Below are positions 35,886 to 49,608 of a DNA stretch of 64,000 nt, piece by piece. The stretch is from Ilex aquifolium (Eukaryota > Streptophyta > Magnoliopsida > Aquifoliales > Aquifoliaceae). How positions within the stretch are numbered: position 1 is the first letter of the stretch; each line of letters opens with the position of its first letter. The stretch covers positions 1,488,501 to 1,552,500 of the forward strand of contig OX637402.1 in NCBI GenBank assembly GCA_951799425.1, read 5' to 3'. Both the position numbers and the translations under genes were made by a program. The notes beneath the pieces are model-generated. The model did no database searches and had not been told where the DNA came from. It saw only the letters and a list, made by a program, of their open reading frames with translations.

Positions 35886-37410
35886 TGTAACACCCCGAAT
35901 TTTCTTTTATATATTTATAGAGATATATATATATATAGTAAATAAAAAGTGTAAATATGTAGATATATGTAGTGACATAAGAATAAACCGTAGGAATAAA
36001 TGCTATGGAGACAATTTGATTGGGAAGTTACGTGTCGAAGATGTTTAAACTTGGAAAGGGTGATTAGACAAGTTTCTAAAAGTTTGCAGGTCAAAATAAT
36101 GATTCCATTGAATCCGGAAGGTCGAAAAACATTGGGAGTGGTAATATGGATGTATTGGAAGTTAGGAAGTGTCTCGGAGTTAAAATACACTTTAGCGAGA
36201 ATTTGGGTAAAAATGGGTATTGAACACTACTTAGTGTTTTGGCCATAACTTTTTATCTTTTAGTCCAATTGATCTGAAATTTCTACAGTAGATAGTAGAC
36301 ATCTAGGGCTACAAAAGTATGTCTCATGAACATTTTCCAATTCGCCCTCTAAATGGGTCAAAAATGCATTGGAAGTTGAAACAAAAATCTGGCAGTCAAA
36401 CCGTACCGGTACGCCGAACTCCAGTAGCTAAACCGTACCGGTACGCCCGATAAAGCCAGCCCGATCCGACTGCGGGTCTTTCTCCATTTCCTCCACTATA
36501 AATACATTTTTTCACCTCCTTAGCCTTCATTACACCACTCCAAACCCTAGAAAACATAAGAGAGGAAGAGAGAAAGAGAGAAACACAAGATCAAGAGAAA
36601 ACAAGAGATTGAAGGGTTGATTCAAGATCAAAGCCCTAATTTTTCCAAGAACAGCAAGGTAGGGGTTTTCTCTCACTCACTTACATTGAGGCTAGGGTAT
36701 TTATATATGTATGTTTTTGCTATCAATGGTATATATATGCTATAGAATCATCATCTCTTAGGCTTTTTGCAAATATTACATTGTTAGGGTTTAATACCCA
36801 TTAAATCTCTTTTCTAGCTTTAAAACCCTAGTTTTTGGGAGAGTGATGTATTTCTTCTTAAATGCTTCTTTATTATGAACTTCGAAAACCATAGTTGTTT
36901 GTGTGGGGTAGAAAAATGATGTTATTGTGATCTCATGTATTTTCCTTGTTGGTTGGGGAATTGTTACATAATATATCTTGGGGATTTTGGAGAGATGCGT
37001 GTAAAATGATATAAATATTGGAACGGTATGCTTGGTTGGGTTGTTTGTGATGCCTTGAGGGTGAGAGGTTCCTTATAAGGATGCTCATGCCAAGAGAGCA
37101 GAGTATGTGATTTCCCTCAAGAGGTTCCTTATAAGGATGGTTGAGTTTGTGATGCCTTGAGGGTGAGAGGTTCCTTATTAGGATGTTCATGCCAAGAGAG
37201 GAGAGTATGTGATTTTCCTTAAGAGGTTCCTTATAAGGATGCTTAAGAAACTAAGCCTTGAGGGTGAGAGGTTCCTTATAAGGATGCTCATGCCAAAAGA
37301 GGATAGTATGTAATTTTCCTCAAGAGGTTCCTTATAAGGATGCTTGAGTAACCAAGCCTTGAGGGTGAGAGGTTCCTTATAAGGATGCTCATGCCAAAAG
37401 AGGACAATAT
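35886..37410 (+). repeat. Monomer 24, class C, 1,525 bp
   Basis: TATA box at 36497. First of the right-hand C copies. Has CATTTTTTCACC after the TATA box and AAGAACAGCAAGG before the splice donor, shared with 25, 28 and 31. Confidence 0.95.
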
Positions 37411-38935
37411 TGTAACACCCCGAATTTTCTTTTATATATTTATAGAGATATATATATATATAGTAAATAAAAAGTGTAAATATGTAGATATATGTAGTGA
37501 CATAAGAATAAACCGTAGGAATAAATGCTATGGAGACAATTTGATTGGGAAGTTACGTGTCGAAGATGTTTAAACTTGGAAAGGGTGATTAGACAAGTTT
37601 CTAAAAGTTTGCAGGTCAAAATAATGATTCCATTGAATCCGGAAGGTCGAAAAACATTGGGAGTGGTAATATGGATGTATTGGAAGTTAGGAAGTGTCTC
37701 GGAGTTAAAATACACTTTAGCGAGAATTTGGGTAAAAATGGGTATTGAACACTACTTAGTGTTTTGGCCATAACTTTTTATCTTTTAGTCCAATTGATCT
37801 GAAATTTCTACAGTAGATAGTAGACATCTAGGGCTACAAAAGTATGTCTCATGAACATTTTCCAATTCGCCCTCTAAATGGGTCAAAAATGCATTGGAAG
37901 TTGAAATAAAAATCTGGCAGTCAAACCGTACCGGTACGCCGAACTCCAGTAGCTAAACCGTACCGGTACGCCCGATAAAGCCAGCCCGATCCGACTGCGG
38001 GTCTTTCTCCATTTCCTCCACTATAAATACATTTTTTCACCTCCTTAGCCTTCATTACACCACTCCAAACCCTAGAAAACATAAGAGAGGAAGAGAGAAA
38101 GAGAGAAACACAAGATCAAGAGAAAACAAGAGATTGAAGGGTTGATTCAAGATCAAAGCCCTAATTTTTCCAAGAACAGCAAGGTAGGGGTTTTCTCTCA
38201 CTCACTTACATTGAGGCTAGGGTATTTATATATGTATGTTTTTGCTATCAATGGTATATATATGCTATAGAATCATCATCTCTTAGGCTTTTTGCAAATA
38301 TTACATTGTTAGGGTTTAATACCCATTAAATCTCTTTTCTAGCTTTAAAACCCTAGTTTTTGGGAGAGTGATGTATTTCTTCTTAAATGCTTCTTTATTA
38401 TGAACTTCGAAAACCATAGTTGTTTGTGTGGGGTAGAAAAATGATGTTATTGTGATCTCATGTATTTTCCTTGTTGGTTGGGGAATTGTTACATAATATA
38501 TCTTGGGGATTTTGGAGAGATGCGTGTAAAATGATATAAATATTGGAACGGTATGCTTGGTTGGGTTGTTTGTGATGCCTTGAGGGTGAGAGGTTCCTTA
38601 TAAGGATGCTCATGCCAAGAGAGAAGAGTATGTGATTTCCCTCAAGAGGTTCCTTATAAGGATGGTTGAGTTTGTGATGCCTTGAGGGTGAGAGGTTCCT
38701 TATTAGGATGTTCATGCCAAGAGAGGAGAGTATGTGATTTTCCTTAAGAGGTTCCTTATAAGGATGCTTAAGAAACTAAGCCTTGAGGGTGAGAGGTTCC
38801 TTATAAGGATGCTCATGCCAAAAGAGGATAGTATGTAATTTTCCTCAAGAGGTTCCTTATAAGGATGCTTGAGTAACCAAGCCTTGAGGGTGAGAGGTTC
38901 CTTATAAGGATGCTCATGCCAAAAGAGGACAATAT
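37411..38935 (+). repeat. Monomer 25, class C, 1,525 bp
   Basis: TATA box at 38022. Near-duplicate of monomer 24. From the promoter to its end it matches monomers 28 and 31 and so may belong to the three-monomer repeat. Confidence 0.95.
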
Positions 38936-40461
38936 TGTAACACCCCGAATTTTCTTTTATATATTTATAGAGATATATATATATATATAGTAAATAAAAA
39001 GTGTAAATATGTAGATATATGTAGTGACATAAGAATAAACCGTAGGAATAAATGCTATGGAGACAATTTGATTGGGAAGTTACGTGTCGAAGATGTTTAA
39101 ACTTGGAAAGGGTGATTAGACAAGTTTCTAAAAGTTTGAAGGTCAAAATAATGATTCCATTGAATCCGGAAGGTTGAAAAACATTGGGAGTGGTAATATG
39201 GATGTATTGGAAGTTAGGAAGTGTCTCGGAGTTAAAATACACTTTAGCGAGAATTTGGGTAAAAATGGGTATTGAACACTACTTAGTGTTTTGGCCATAA
39301 CTTTTTATCTTTAAGTCCAATTGATCTGAAATTTCTACAGTAGATAGTAGACATCTAGGGCTACAAAAGTATGTCTCATGAACATTTTCCAATTCGCCCT
39401 CTAAATGGGTCAAAATGCATTGGAAGTTGAAACAAAAATCTGGCAGTCAAACCGTACCGGTACGCCGAACTCCAGTAGCTAAACCGTACCGGTACGCCCG
39501 ATAAAGCCAGCCCGATCCGACTGCGGGTCTTTCTCCATTTCCTCCACTATAAATACATTTTGTCACCTCCTTAGCCTTCATTACACCTCTCCAAACCCTA
39601 GAAAACATAAGAGAGGAAGAGAGAAAGAGAGAAACACAAGATCAAGAGAAAACAAGAGATTGAAGGGTTGATTCAAGATCAAAGCCCTAATTTTTCCAAG
39701 AACATCAAGGTAGGGGTTTTCTCTCACTCACTTACATTGAGGCTAGGGTATTTATATATGTATGTTTTTGCTATCAATGGTATATATATGCTGTAGAATC
39801 ATCATCTCTTAGGCTTTTTGCAAAGATTACATTGTTAGGGTTTAATACCCATTAAATCTCTTTTCTAGCTTTAAAACCCTAGTTTTTGGGAGAGTGATGT
39901 ATTTCTTCTTAAATGCTTCTTTATTATGAACTTCGAAAACCATAGTTGTTTGTGTGGGGTAGAAAAATGATGTTATTGTGATCTCATGTATTTTCCTTGT
40001 TGGTTGGGGAATTGTTGCATAATATATCTTGGGGATTTTGGAGAGATGCGTGTAAAATGATATAAATATTGGAACGGTATGCTTGGTTGGGTTGTTTGTG
40101 ATGCCTTGAGGGTGAGAGGTTCCTTATAAGGATGCTCATGCCAAGAGAGGAGAGTATGTGATTTCCCTCAAGAGGTTCCTTATAAGGATGCTTGAGTTTG
40201 TGATGCCTTGAGGGTGAGAGGTTCCTTATAAGGATGTTCATGCCAAGAGAGGAGAGTATGTGATTTTCCTTAAGAGGTTCCTTATAAGGATGCTTAAGAA
40301 ACTAAGCCTTGAGGGTGAGAGGTTCCTTATAAGGATGCTCATGCCAAAAGAGGATAGTATGTAATTTTCCTCAAGAGGTTCCTTATAAGGATGCTTGAGT
40401 AACCAAGCCTTGAGGGTGAGAGGTTCCTTATAAGGATGCTCATGCCAAAAGAGGACAATAT
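38936..40461 (+). repeat. Monomer 26, class A, 1,526 bp
   Basis: TATA box at 39548. Longest-class AT run and TTTGAAGGTC. Close match of monomer 29. Confidence 0.95.
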
Positions 40462-41984
40462 TGTAACACCCCGAATTTTCTTTTATATATTTATAGAGAT
40501 ATATATATATAGTAAATAAAAAGTGTAAATATGTAGATATATGTAGTGACATAAGAATAAACCGTAGGAATAAATGCTATGGAGACAATTTGATTGGGAA
40601 GTTACGTGTCGAAGATGTTTAAACTTGGAAAGGGTGATTAGACAAGTTTCTAAAAGTTTGCAGGTCAAAATAATGATTCCATTGAATCCGGAAGGTCGAA
40701 AAACATTGGGAGTGGTAATATGGATGTATTGGAAGTTAGGAAGTGTCTCGGAGTTAAAATACACTTTAGCGAGAATTTGGGTAAAAATGGGTACTGAACA
40801 CTACTTAGTGTTTTGGCCATAACTTTTTATCTCTAAGTCCAATTGATCTGAAATTTCTACAGTAGATAGTAGACATCTAGGGCTACAAAAGTATGTCTCA
40901 TGAACATTTTCCAATTCGCCCTCTAAATGGGTCAAAAATGCATTGGAAGTTGAAACCAAAATCTGGCAGTCAAACCGTACCGGTACGCCGAACTCCAGTA
41001 GCTAAACCGTACCGGTACGCCCGATAAAGCCAGCCCGATCCGACTGCGGGTCTTTCTCCATTTCCTCCACTATAAATACATTTTGTCACCTCCTTAGCCT
41101 TCATTACACCTCTCCAAACCCTAGAAAACATAAGAGAGGAAGAGAGAAAGAGAGAAACACAAGATCAAGAGAAAACAAGAGATTGAAGGGTTGATTCAAG
41201 ATCAAAGCCCTAATTTTTCCAAGAACATCAAGGTAGGGGTTTTCTCTCACTCACTTACATTGAGGCTAGGGTATTTATATATGTATGTTTTTGCTATCAA
41301 TGGTATATATATGCTATAGAATCATCATCTCTTAGGCTTTTTGCAAAGATTACATTGTTAGGGTTTAATACCCATTAAATCTCTTTTCTAGCTTTAAAAC
41401 CCTAGTTTTTGGGAGAGTGATGTATTTCTTCTTAAATGCTTCTTTATTATGAACTTCGAAAACCATAGTTGTTTGTGTGGGGTAGAAAAATGATGTTATT
41501 GTGATCTCATGTATTTTCCTTGTTGGTTGGGGAATTGTTACATAATATATCTTGGGGATTTTGGAGAGATGCGTGTAAAATGATATAAATATTGGAACGG
41601 TATGCTTGGTTGGGTTGTTTGTGATGCCTTGAGGGTGAGAGGTTCCTTATAAGGATGCTCATGCCAAGAGAGGAGAGTATGTGATTTCCCTCAAGAGGTT
41701 CCTTATAAGGATGCTTGAGTTTGTGATGCCTTGAGGGTGAGAGGTTCCTTATAAGGATGTTCATGCCAAGAGAGGAGAGTATGTGATTTTCCTTAAGAGG
41801 TTCCTTATAAGGATGCTTAAGAAACTAAGCCTTGAGGGTGAGAGGTTCCTTATAAGGATGCTCATGCCAAAAGAGGATAGTATGTAATTTTCCTCAAGAG
41901 GTTCCTTATAAGGATGCTTGAGTAACCAAGCCTTGAGGGTGAGAGGTTCTTTATAAGGATGCTCATGCCAAAAGAGGACAATAT
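40462..41984 (+). repeat. Monomer 27, class C, 1,523 bp
   Basis: TATA box at 41071. C class with the short AT run and GGGTACTGAACAC, found only here and in monomer 30. Confidence 0.95.
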
Positions 41985-43509
41985 TGTAACACCCCGAATT
42001 TTCTTTTATATATTTATAGAGATATATATATATATAGTAAATAAAAAGTGTAAATATGTAGATATATGTAGTGACATAAGAATAAACCGTAGGAATAAAT
42101 GCTATGGAGACAATTTGATTGGGAAGTTACGTGTCGAAGATGTTTAAACTTGGAAAGGGTGATTAGACAAGTTTCTAAAAGTTTGCAGGTCAAAATAATG
42201 ATTCCATTGAATCCGGAAGGTCGAAAAACATTGGGAGTGGTAATATGGAAGTATTGGAAGTTAGGAAGTGTCTCGGAGTTAAAATACACTTTAGCGAGAA
42301 TTTGGGTAAAAATGGGTATTGAACACTACTTAGTGTTTTGGCCATAACTTTTTATCTTTTAGTCCAATTGATCTGAAATTTCTACAGTAGATAGTAGACA
42401 TCTAGGGCTACAAAAGTATGTCTCATGAACATTTTCCAATTCGCCCTCTAAATGGGTCAAAAATGCATTGGAAGTTGAAACAAAAATCTGGCAGTCAAAC
42501 CGTACCGGTACGCCGAACTCCAGTAGCTAAACCGTAACGGTACGCCCGATAAAGCCAGCCCGATCCGACTGCGGGTCTTTCTCCATTTCCTCCACTATAA
42601 ATACATTTTTTCACCTCCTTAGCCTTCATTACACCACTCCAAACCCTAGAAAACATAAGAGAGGAAGAGAGAAAGAGAGAAACACAAGATCAAGAGAAAA
42701 CAAGAGATTGAAGGGTTGATTCAAGATCAAAGCCCTAATTTTTCCAAGAACAGCAAGGTAGGGGTTTTCTCTCACTCACTTACATTGAGGCTAGGGTATT
42801 TATATATGTATGTTTTTGCTATCAATGGTATATATATGCTATAGAATCATCATCTCTTAGGCTTTTTGCAAATATTACATTGTTAGGGTTTAATACCCAT
42901 TAAATCTCTTTTCTAGCTTTAAAACCCTAGTTTTTGGGAGAGTGATGTATTTCTTCTTAAATGCTTCTTTATTATGAACTTCGAAAACCATAGTTGTTTG
43001 TGTGGGGTAGAAAAATGATGTTATTGTGATCTCATGTATTTTCCTTGTTGGTTGGGGAATTGTTACATAATATATCTTGGGGATTTTGGAGAGATGCGTG
43101 TAAAATGATATAAATATTGGAACGGTATGCTTGGTTGGGTTGTTTGTGATGCCTTGAGGGTGAGAGGTTCCTTATAAGGATGCTCATGCCAAGAGAGAAG
43201 AGTATGTGATTTCCCTCAAGAGGTTCCTTATAAGGATGGTTGAGTTTGTGATGCCTTGAGGGTGAGAGGTTCCTTATTAGGATGTTCATGCCAAGAGAGG
43301 AGAGTATGTGATTTTCCTTAAGAGGTTCCTTATAAGGATGCTTAAGAAACTAAGCCTTGAGGGTGAGAGGTTCCTTATAAGGATGCTCATGCCAAAAGAG
43401 GATAGTATGTAATTTTCCTCAAGAGGTTCCTTATAAGGATGCTTGAGTAACCAAGCCTTGAGGGTGAGAGGTTCCTTATAAGGATGCTCATGCCAAAAGA
43501 GGACAATAT
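41985..43509 (+). repeat. Monomer 28, class C, 1,525 bp
   Basis: TATA box at 42596. Twin of monomer 31. The second twin palindrome differs from the usual form in both. Confidence 0.95.
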
Positions 43510-45035
43510 TGTAACACCCCGAATTTTCTTTTATATATTTATAGAGATATATATATATATATAGTAAATAAAAAGTGTAAATATGTAGATATATGTAGTG
43601 ACATAAGAATAAACCGTAGGAATAAATGCTATGGAGACAATTTGATTGGGAAGTTACGTGTCGAAGATGTTTAAACTTGGAAAGGGTGATTAGACAAGTT
43701 TCTAAAAGTTTGAAGGTCAAAATAATGATTCCATTGAATCCGGAAGGTCGAAAAACATTGGGAGTGGTAATATGGATGTATTGGAAGTTAGGAAGTGTCT
43801 CGGAGTTAAAATACACTTTAGCGAGAATTTGGGTAAAAATGGGTATTGAACACTACTTAGTGTTTTGGCCATAACTTTTTATCTTTAAGTCCAATTGATC
43901 TGAAATTTCTACAGTAGATAGTAGACATCTAGGGCTACAAAAGTATGTCTCATGAACATTTTCCAATTCGCCCTCTAAATGGGTCAAAATGCATTGGAAG
44001 TTGAAACAAAAATCTGGCAGTCAAACCGTACCGGTACGCCGAACTCCAGTAGCTAAACCGTACCGGTACGCCCGATAAAGCCAGCCCGATCCGACTGCGG
44101 GTCTTTCTCCATTTCCTCCACTATAAATACATTTTGTCACCTCCTTAGCCTTCATTACACCTCTCCAAACCCTAGAAAACATAAGAGAGGAAGAGAGAAA
44201 GAGAGAAACACAAGATCAAGAGAAAACAAGAGATTGAAGGGTTGATTCAAGATCAAAGCCCTAATTTTTCCAAGAACATCAAGGTAGGGGTTTTCTCTCA
44301 CTCACTTACATTGAGGCTAGGGTATTTATATATGTATGTTTTTGCTATCAATGGTATATATATGCTGTAGAATCATCATCTCTTAGGCTTTTTGCAAAGA
44401 TTACATTGTTAGGGTTTAATACCCATTAAATCTCTTTTCTAGCTTTAAAACCCTAGTTTTTGGGAGAGTGATGTATTTCTTCTTAAATGCTTCTTTATTA
44501 TGAACTTCGAAAACCATAGTTGTTTGTGTGGGGTAGAAAAATGATGTTATTGTGATCTCATGTATTTTCCTTGTTGGTTGGGGAATTGTTGCATAATATA
44601 TCTTGGGGATTTTGGAGAGATGCGTGTAAAATGATATAAATATTGGAACGGTATGCTTGGTTGGGTTGTTTGTGATGCCTTGAGGGTGAGAGGTTCCTTA
44701 TAAGGATGCTCATGCCAAGAGAGGAGAGTATGTGATTTCCCTCAAGAGGTTCCTTATAAGGATGCTTGAGTTTGTGATGCCTTGAGGGTGAGAGGTTCCT
44801 TATAAGGATGTTCATGCCAAGAGAGGAGAGTATGTGATTTTCCTTAAGAGGTTCCTTATAAGGATGCTTAAGAAACTAAGCCTTGAGGGTGAGAGGTTCC
44901 TTATAAGGATGCTCATGCCAAAAGAGGATAGTATGTAATTTTCCTCAAGAGGTTCCTTATAAGGATGCTTGAGTAACCAAGCCTTGAGGGTGAGAGGTTC
45001 CTTATAAGGATGCTCATGCCAAAAGAGGACAATAT
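43510..45035 (+). repeat. Monomer 29, class A, 1,526 bp
   Basis: TATA box at 44122. Twin of monomer 26. Confidence 0.95.
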
Positions 45036-46558
45036 TGTAACACCCCGAATTTTCTTTTATATATTTATAGAGATATATATATATAGTAAATAAAAAGTGT
45101 AAATATGTAGATATATGTAGTGACATAAGAATAAACCGTAGGAATAAATGCTATGGAGACAATTTGATTGGGAAGTTACGTGTCGAAGATGTTTAAACTT
45201 GGAAAGGGTGATTAGACAAGTTTCTAAAAGTTTGCAGGTCAAAATAATGATTCCATTGAATCCGGAAGGTCGAAAAACATTGGGAGTGGTAATATGGATG
45301 TATTGGAAGTTAGGAAGTGTCTCGGAGTTAAAATACACTTTAGCGAGAATTTGGGTAAAAATGGGTACTGAACACTACTTAGTGTTTTGGCCATAACTTT
45401 TTATCTCTAAGTCCAATTGATCTGAAATTTCTACAGTAGATAGTAGACATCTAGGGCTACAAAAGTATGTCTCATGAACATTTTCCAATTCGCCCTCTAA
45501 ATGGGTCAAAAATGCATTGGAAGTTGAAACCAAAATCTGGCAGTCAAACCGTACCGGTACGCCGAACTCCAGTAGCTAAACCGTACCGGTACGCCCGATA
45601 AAGCCAGCCCGATCCGACTGCGGGTCTTTCTCCATTTCCTCCACTATAAATACATTTTGTCACCTCCTTAGCCTTCATTACACCTCTCCAAACCCTAGAA
45701 AACATAAGAGAGGAAGAGAGAAAGAGAGAAACACAAGATCAAGAGAAAACAAGAGATTGAAGGGTTGATTCAAGATCAAAGCCCTAATTTTTCCAAGAAC
45801 ATCAAGGTAGGGGTTTTCTCTCACTCACTTACATTGAGGCTAGGGTATTTATATATGTATGTTTTTGCTATCAATGGTATATATATGCTATAGAATCATC
45901 ATCTCTTAGGCTTTTTGCAAAGATTACATTGTTAGGGTTTAATACCCATTAAATCTCTTTTCTAGCTTTAAAACCCTAGTTTTTGGGAGAGTGATGTATT
46001 TCTTCTTAAATGCTTCTTTATTATGAACTTCGAAAACCATAGTTGTTTGTGTGGGGTAGAAAAATGATGTTATTGTGATCTCATGTATTTTCCTTGTTGG
46101 TTGGGGAATTGTTACATAATATATCTTGGGGATTTTGGAGAGATGCGTGTAAAATGATATAAATATTGGAACGGTATGCTTGGTTGGGTTGTTTGTGATG
46201 CCTTGAGGGTGAGAGGTTCCTTATAAGGATGCTCATGCCAAGAGAGGAGAGTATGTGATTTCCCTCAAGAGGTTCCTTATAAGGATGCTTGAGTTTGTGA
46301 TGCCTTGAGGGTGAGAGGTTCCTTATAAGGATGTTCATGCCAAGAGAGGAGAGTATGTGATTTTCCTTAAGAGGTTCCTTATAAGGATGCTTAAGAAACT
46401 AAGCCTTGAGGGTGAGAGGTTCCTTATAAGGATGCTCATGCCAAAAGAGGATAGTATGTAATTTTCCTCAAGAGGTTCCTTATAAGGATGCTTGAGTAAC
46501 CAAGCCTTGAGGGTGAGAGGTTCTTTATAAGGATGCTCATGCCAAAAGAGGACAATAT
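45036..46558 (+). repeat. Monomer 30, class C, 1,523 bp
   Basis: TATA box at 45645. Twin of monomer 27. Confidence 0.95.
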
Positions 46559-48083
46559 TGTAACACCCCGAATTTTCTTTTATATATTTATAGAGATATA
46601 TATATATATAGTAAATAAAAAGTGTAAATATGTAGATATATGTAGTGACATAAGAATAAACCGTAGGAATAAATGCTATGGAGACAATTTGATTGGGAAG
46701 TTACGTGTCGAAGATGTTTAAACTTGGAAAGGGTGATTAGACAAGTTTCTAAAAGTTTGCAGGTCAAAATAATGATTCCATTGAATCCGGAAGGTCGAAA
46801 AACATTGGGAGTGGTAATATGGAAGTATTGGAAGTTAGGAAGTGTCTCGGAGTTAAAATACACTTTAGCGAGAATTTGGGTAAAAATGGGTATTGAACAC
46901 TACTTAGTGTTTTGGCCATAACTTTTTATCTTTTAGTCCAATTGATCTGAAATTTCTACAGTAGATAGTAGACATCTAGGGCTACAAAAGTATGTCTCAT
47001 GAACATTTTCCAATTCGCCCTCTAAATGGGTCAAAAATGCATTGGAAGTTGAAACAAAAATCTGGCAGTCAAACCGTACCGGTACGCCGAACTCCAGTAG
47101 CTAAACCGTAACGGTACGCCCGATAAAGCCAGCCCGATCCGACTGCGGGTCTTTCTCCATTTCCTCCACTATAAATACATTTTTTCACCTCCTTAGCCTT
47201 CATTACACCACTCCAAACCCTAGAAAACATAAGAGAGGAAGAGAGAAAGAGAGAAACACAAGATCAAGAGAAAACAAGAGATTGAAGGGTTGATTCAAGA
47301 TCAAAGCCCTAATTTTTCCAAGAACAGCAAGGTAGGGGTTTTCTCTCACTCACTTACATTGAGGCTAGGGTATTTATATATGTATGTTTTTGCTATCAAT
47401 GGTATATATATGCTATAGAATCATCATCTCTTAGGCTTTTTGCAAATATTACATTGTTAGGGTTTAATACCCATTAAATCTCTTTTCTAGCTTTAAAACC
47501 CTAGTTTTTGGGAGAGTGATGTATTTCTTCTTAAATGCTTCTTTATTATGAACTTCGAAAACCATAGTTGTTTGTGTGGGGTAGAAAAATGATGTTATTG
47601 TGATCTCATGTATTTTCCTTGTTGGTTGGGGAATTGTTACATAATATATCTTGGGGATTTTGGAGAGATGCGTGTAAAATGATATAAATATTGGAACGGT
47701 ATGCTTGGTTGGGTTGTTTGTGATGCCTTGAGGGTGAGAGGTTCCTTATAAGGATGCTCATGCCAAGAGAGAAGAGTATGTGATTTCCCTCAAGAGGTTC
47801 CTTATAAGGATGGTTGAGTTTGTGATGCCTTGAGGGTGAGAGGTTCCTTATTAGGATGTTCATGCCAAGAGAGGAGAGTATGTGATTTTCCTTAAGAGGT
47901 TCCTTATAAGGATGCTTAAGAAACTAAGCCTTGAGGGTGAGAGGTTCCTTATAAGGATGCTCATGCCAAAAGAGGATAGTATGTAATTTTCCTCAAGAGG
48001 TTCCTTATAAGGATGCTTGAGTAACCAAGCCTTGAGGGTGAGAGGTTCCTTATAAGGATGCTCATGCCAAAAGAGGACAATAT
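46559..48083 (+). repeat. Monomer 31, class C, 1,525 bp
   Basis: TATA box at 47170. Twin of monomer 28; ends the duplicated tract. Confidence 0.95.
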
Positions 48084-49608
48084 TGTAACACCCCGAATTT
48101 TCTTTTATATATTTATAGAGATATACATATATATAGTAAATAAAAAGTGTAAATATGTAGATATATGTAGTGACATAAGAATAAACCGTAGGAATAAATG
48201 CTATGGAGACAATTTGATTGGGAAGTTACGTGTCGAAGATGTTTAAACTTGGAAAGGGTGATTAGACAAGTTTCTAAAAGTTTGCAGGTCAAAATAATGA
48301 TTCCATTGAATCCGGAAGGTCGAAAAACATTGGGAGTGGTAATATGGATGTATTGGAAGTTAGGAAGTGTCTCGGAGTTAAAATACACTTTAGCGAGAAT
48401 TTGGGTAAAAATGGGTATTGAACACTACTTAGTGTTTTGGCCATAACTTTTTATCTTTTACTCCAATTGATCTGAAATTTCTACAGTAGATAGTAGACAT
48501 CTAGGGCTACAAAAGTATGTCTCATGAACATTTTCCAATTCGCCCTCTAAATGGGTCAAAAATGCATTGGAAGTTGAAACAAAAATCTGGCAGTCAAACC
48601 GTACCGGTACGCCGAACTCCAGTAGCTAAACCGTACCGGTACGCCCGATAAAGCCAGCCCGATCCGACTGCGGGTCTTTCTCCATTTCCTCCACTATAAA
48701 TACATTTTGTCACCTCCTTAGCCTTCATTACACCTCTCCAAACCCTAGAAAACATAAGAGAGGAAGAGAGAAAGAGAGAAACACAAGATCAAGAGAAAAC
48801 AAGAGATTGAAGGGTTGATTCAAGATCAAAGCCCTAATTTTTCCAAGAACATCAAGGTAGGGGTTTTCTCTCACTCACTTACATTGAGGCTAGGGTATTT
48901 ATATATGTATGTTTTTGCTATCAATGGTATATATATGCTATAGAATCATCATCTCTTAGGCTTTTTGCAAAGATTACATTGTTAGGGTTTAATACCCATT
49001 AAATCTCTTTTCTAGCTTTAAAACCCTAGTTTTTGGGAGAGTGATGTATTTCTTCTTAAATGCTTCTTTATTATGAACTTCGAAAACCATAGTTGTTTGT
49101 GTGGGGTAGAAAAATGATGTTATTGTGATCTCATGTATTTTCCTTGTTGGTTGGGGAATTGTTACATAATATATCTTGGGGATTTTGGAGAGATGCGTGT
49201 AAAATGATATAAATATTGGAACGGTATGCTTGGTTGGGTTGTTTGTGATGCCTTGAGGGTGAGAGGTTCCTTATAAGGATGCTCATGCCAAGAGAGAAGA
49301 GTATGTGATTTCCCTCAAGAGGTTCCTTATAAGGATGCTTGAGTTTGTGATGCCTTGAGGGTGAGAGGTTCCTTATAAGGATGTTCATGCCAAGAGAGGA
49401 GAGTATGTGATTTTCCTTAAGAGGTTCCTTATAAGGATGCTTAAGAAACTAAGCCTTGAGGGTGAGAGGTTCCTTATAAGGATGCTCATGCCAAAAGAGG
49501 ATAGTATGTAATTTTCCTCAAGAGGTTCCCTATAAGGATGCTTGAGTAACCAAGCCTTGAGGGTGAGAGGTTCCTTATAAGGATGCTCATGCCAAAAGAG
49601 GACAATAT
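48084..49608 (+). repeat. Monomer 32, class C, 1,525 bp
   Basis: TATA box at 48695. AT run interrupted by a C, unique in the window. Hairpin array is like that of monomer 0. Confidence 0.95.

Larger units (their letters stand above)
38936..43509 (+). repeat. Three-monomer duplication, first copy (4,574 bp)
   Basis: Monomers 26-28 (A, C, C; lengths 1,526, 1,523, 1,525) are repeated in the same order and lengths by monomers 29-31. Rare shared words include TATGCTGTAG, ATTGTTGCATAA, GGGTACTGAACAC and GGAAGTATTGG. I noticed about one difference by eye in 4.5 kb, so this is one of the youngest events in the window. Confidence 0.9.
43510..48083 (+). repeat. Three-monomer duplication, second copy (4,574 bp)
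   Basis: Monomers 29-31, offset exactly 4,574 bp from the first copy. Similarity to the next position in phase stops at the start of monomer 32, whose AT run has a different form. Confidence 0.9.

Noticed and set aside
38712-39242. Longest open frame, about 176 codons on the minus strand, seen again at 43286, 52434 and 60009
   Set aside because: It is open only in the copies with a certain AT-run length and crosses the microsatellite and hairpin sub-repeats. Its sequence is low complexity, matches no family I know, and splits into shorter frames in other copies.
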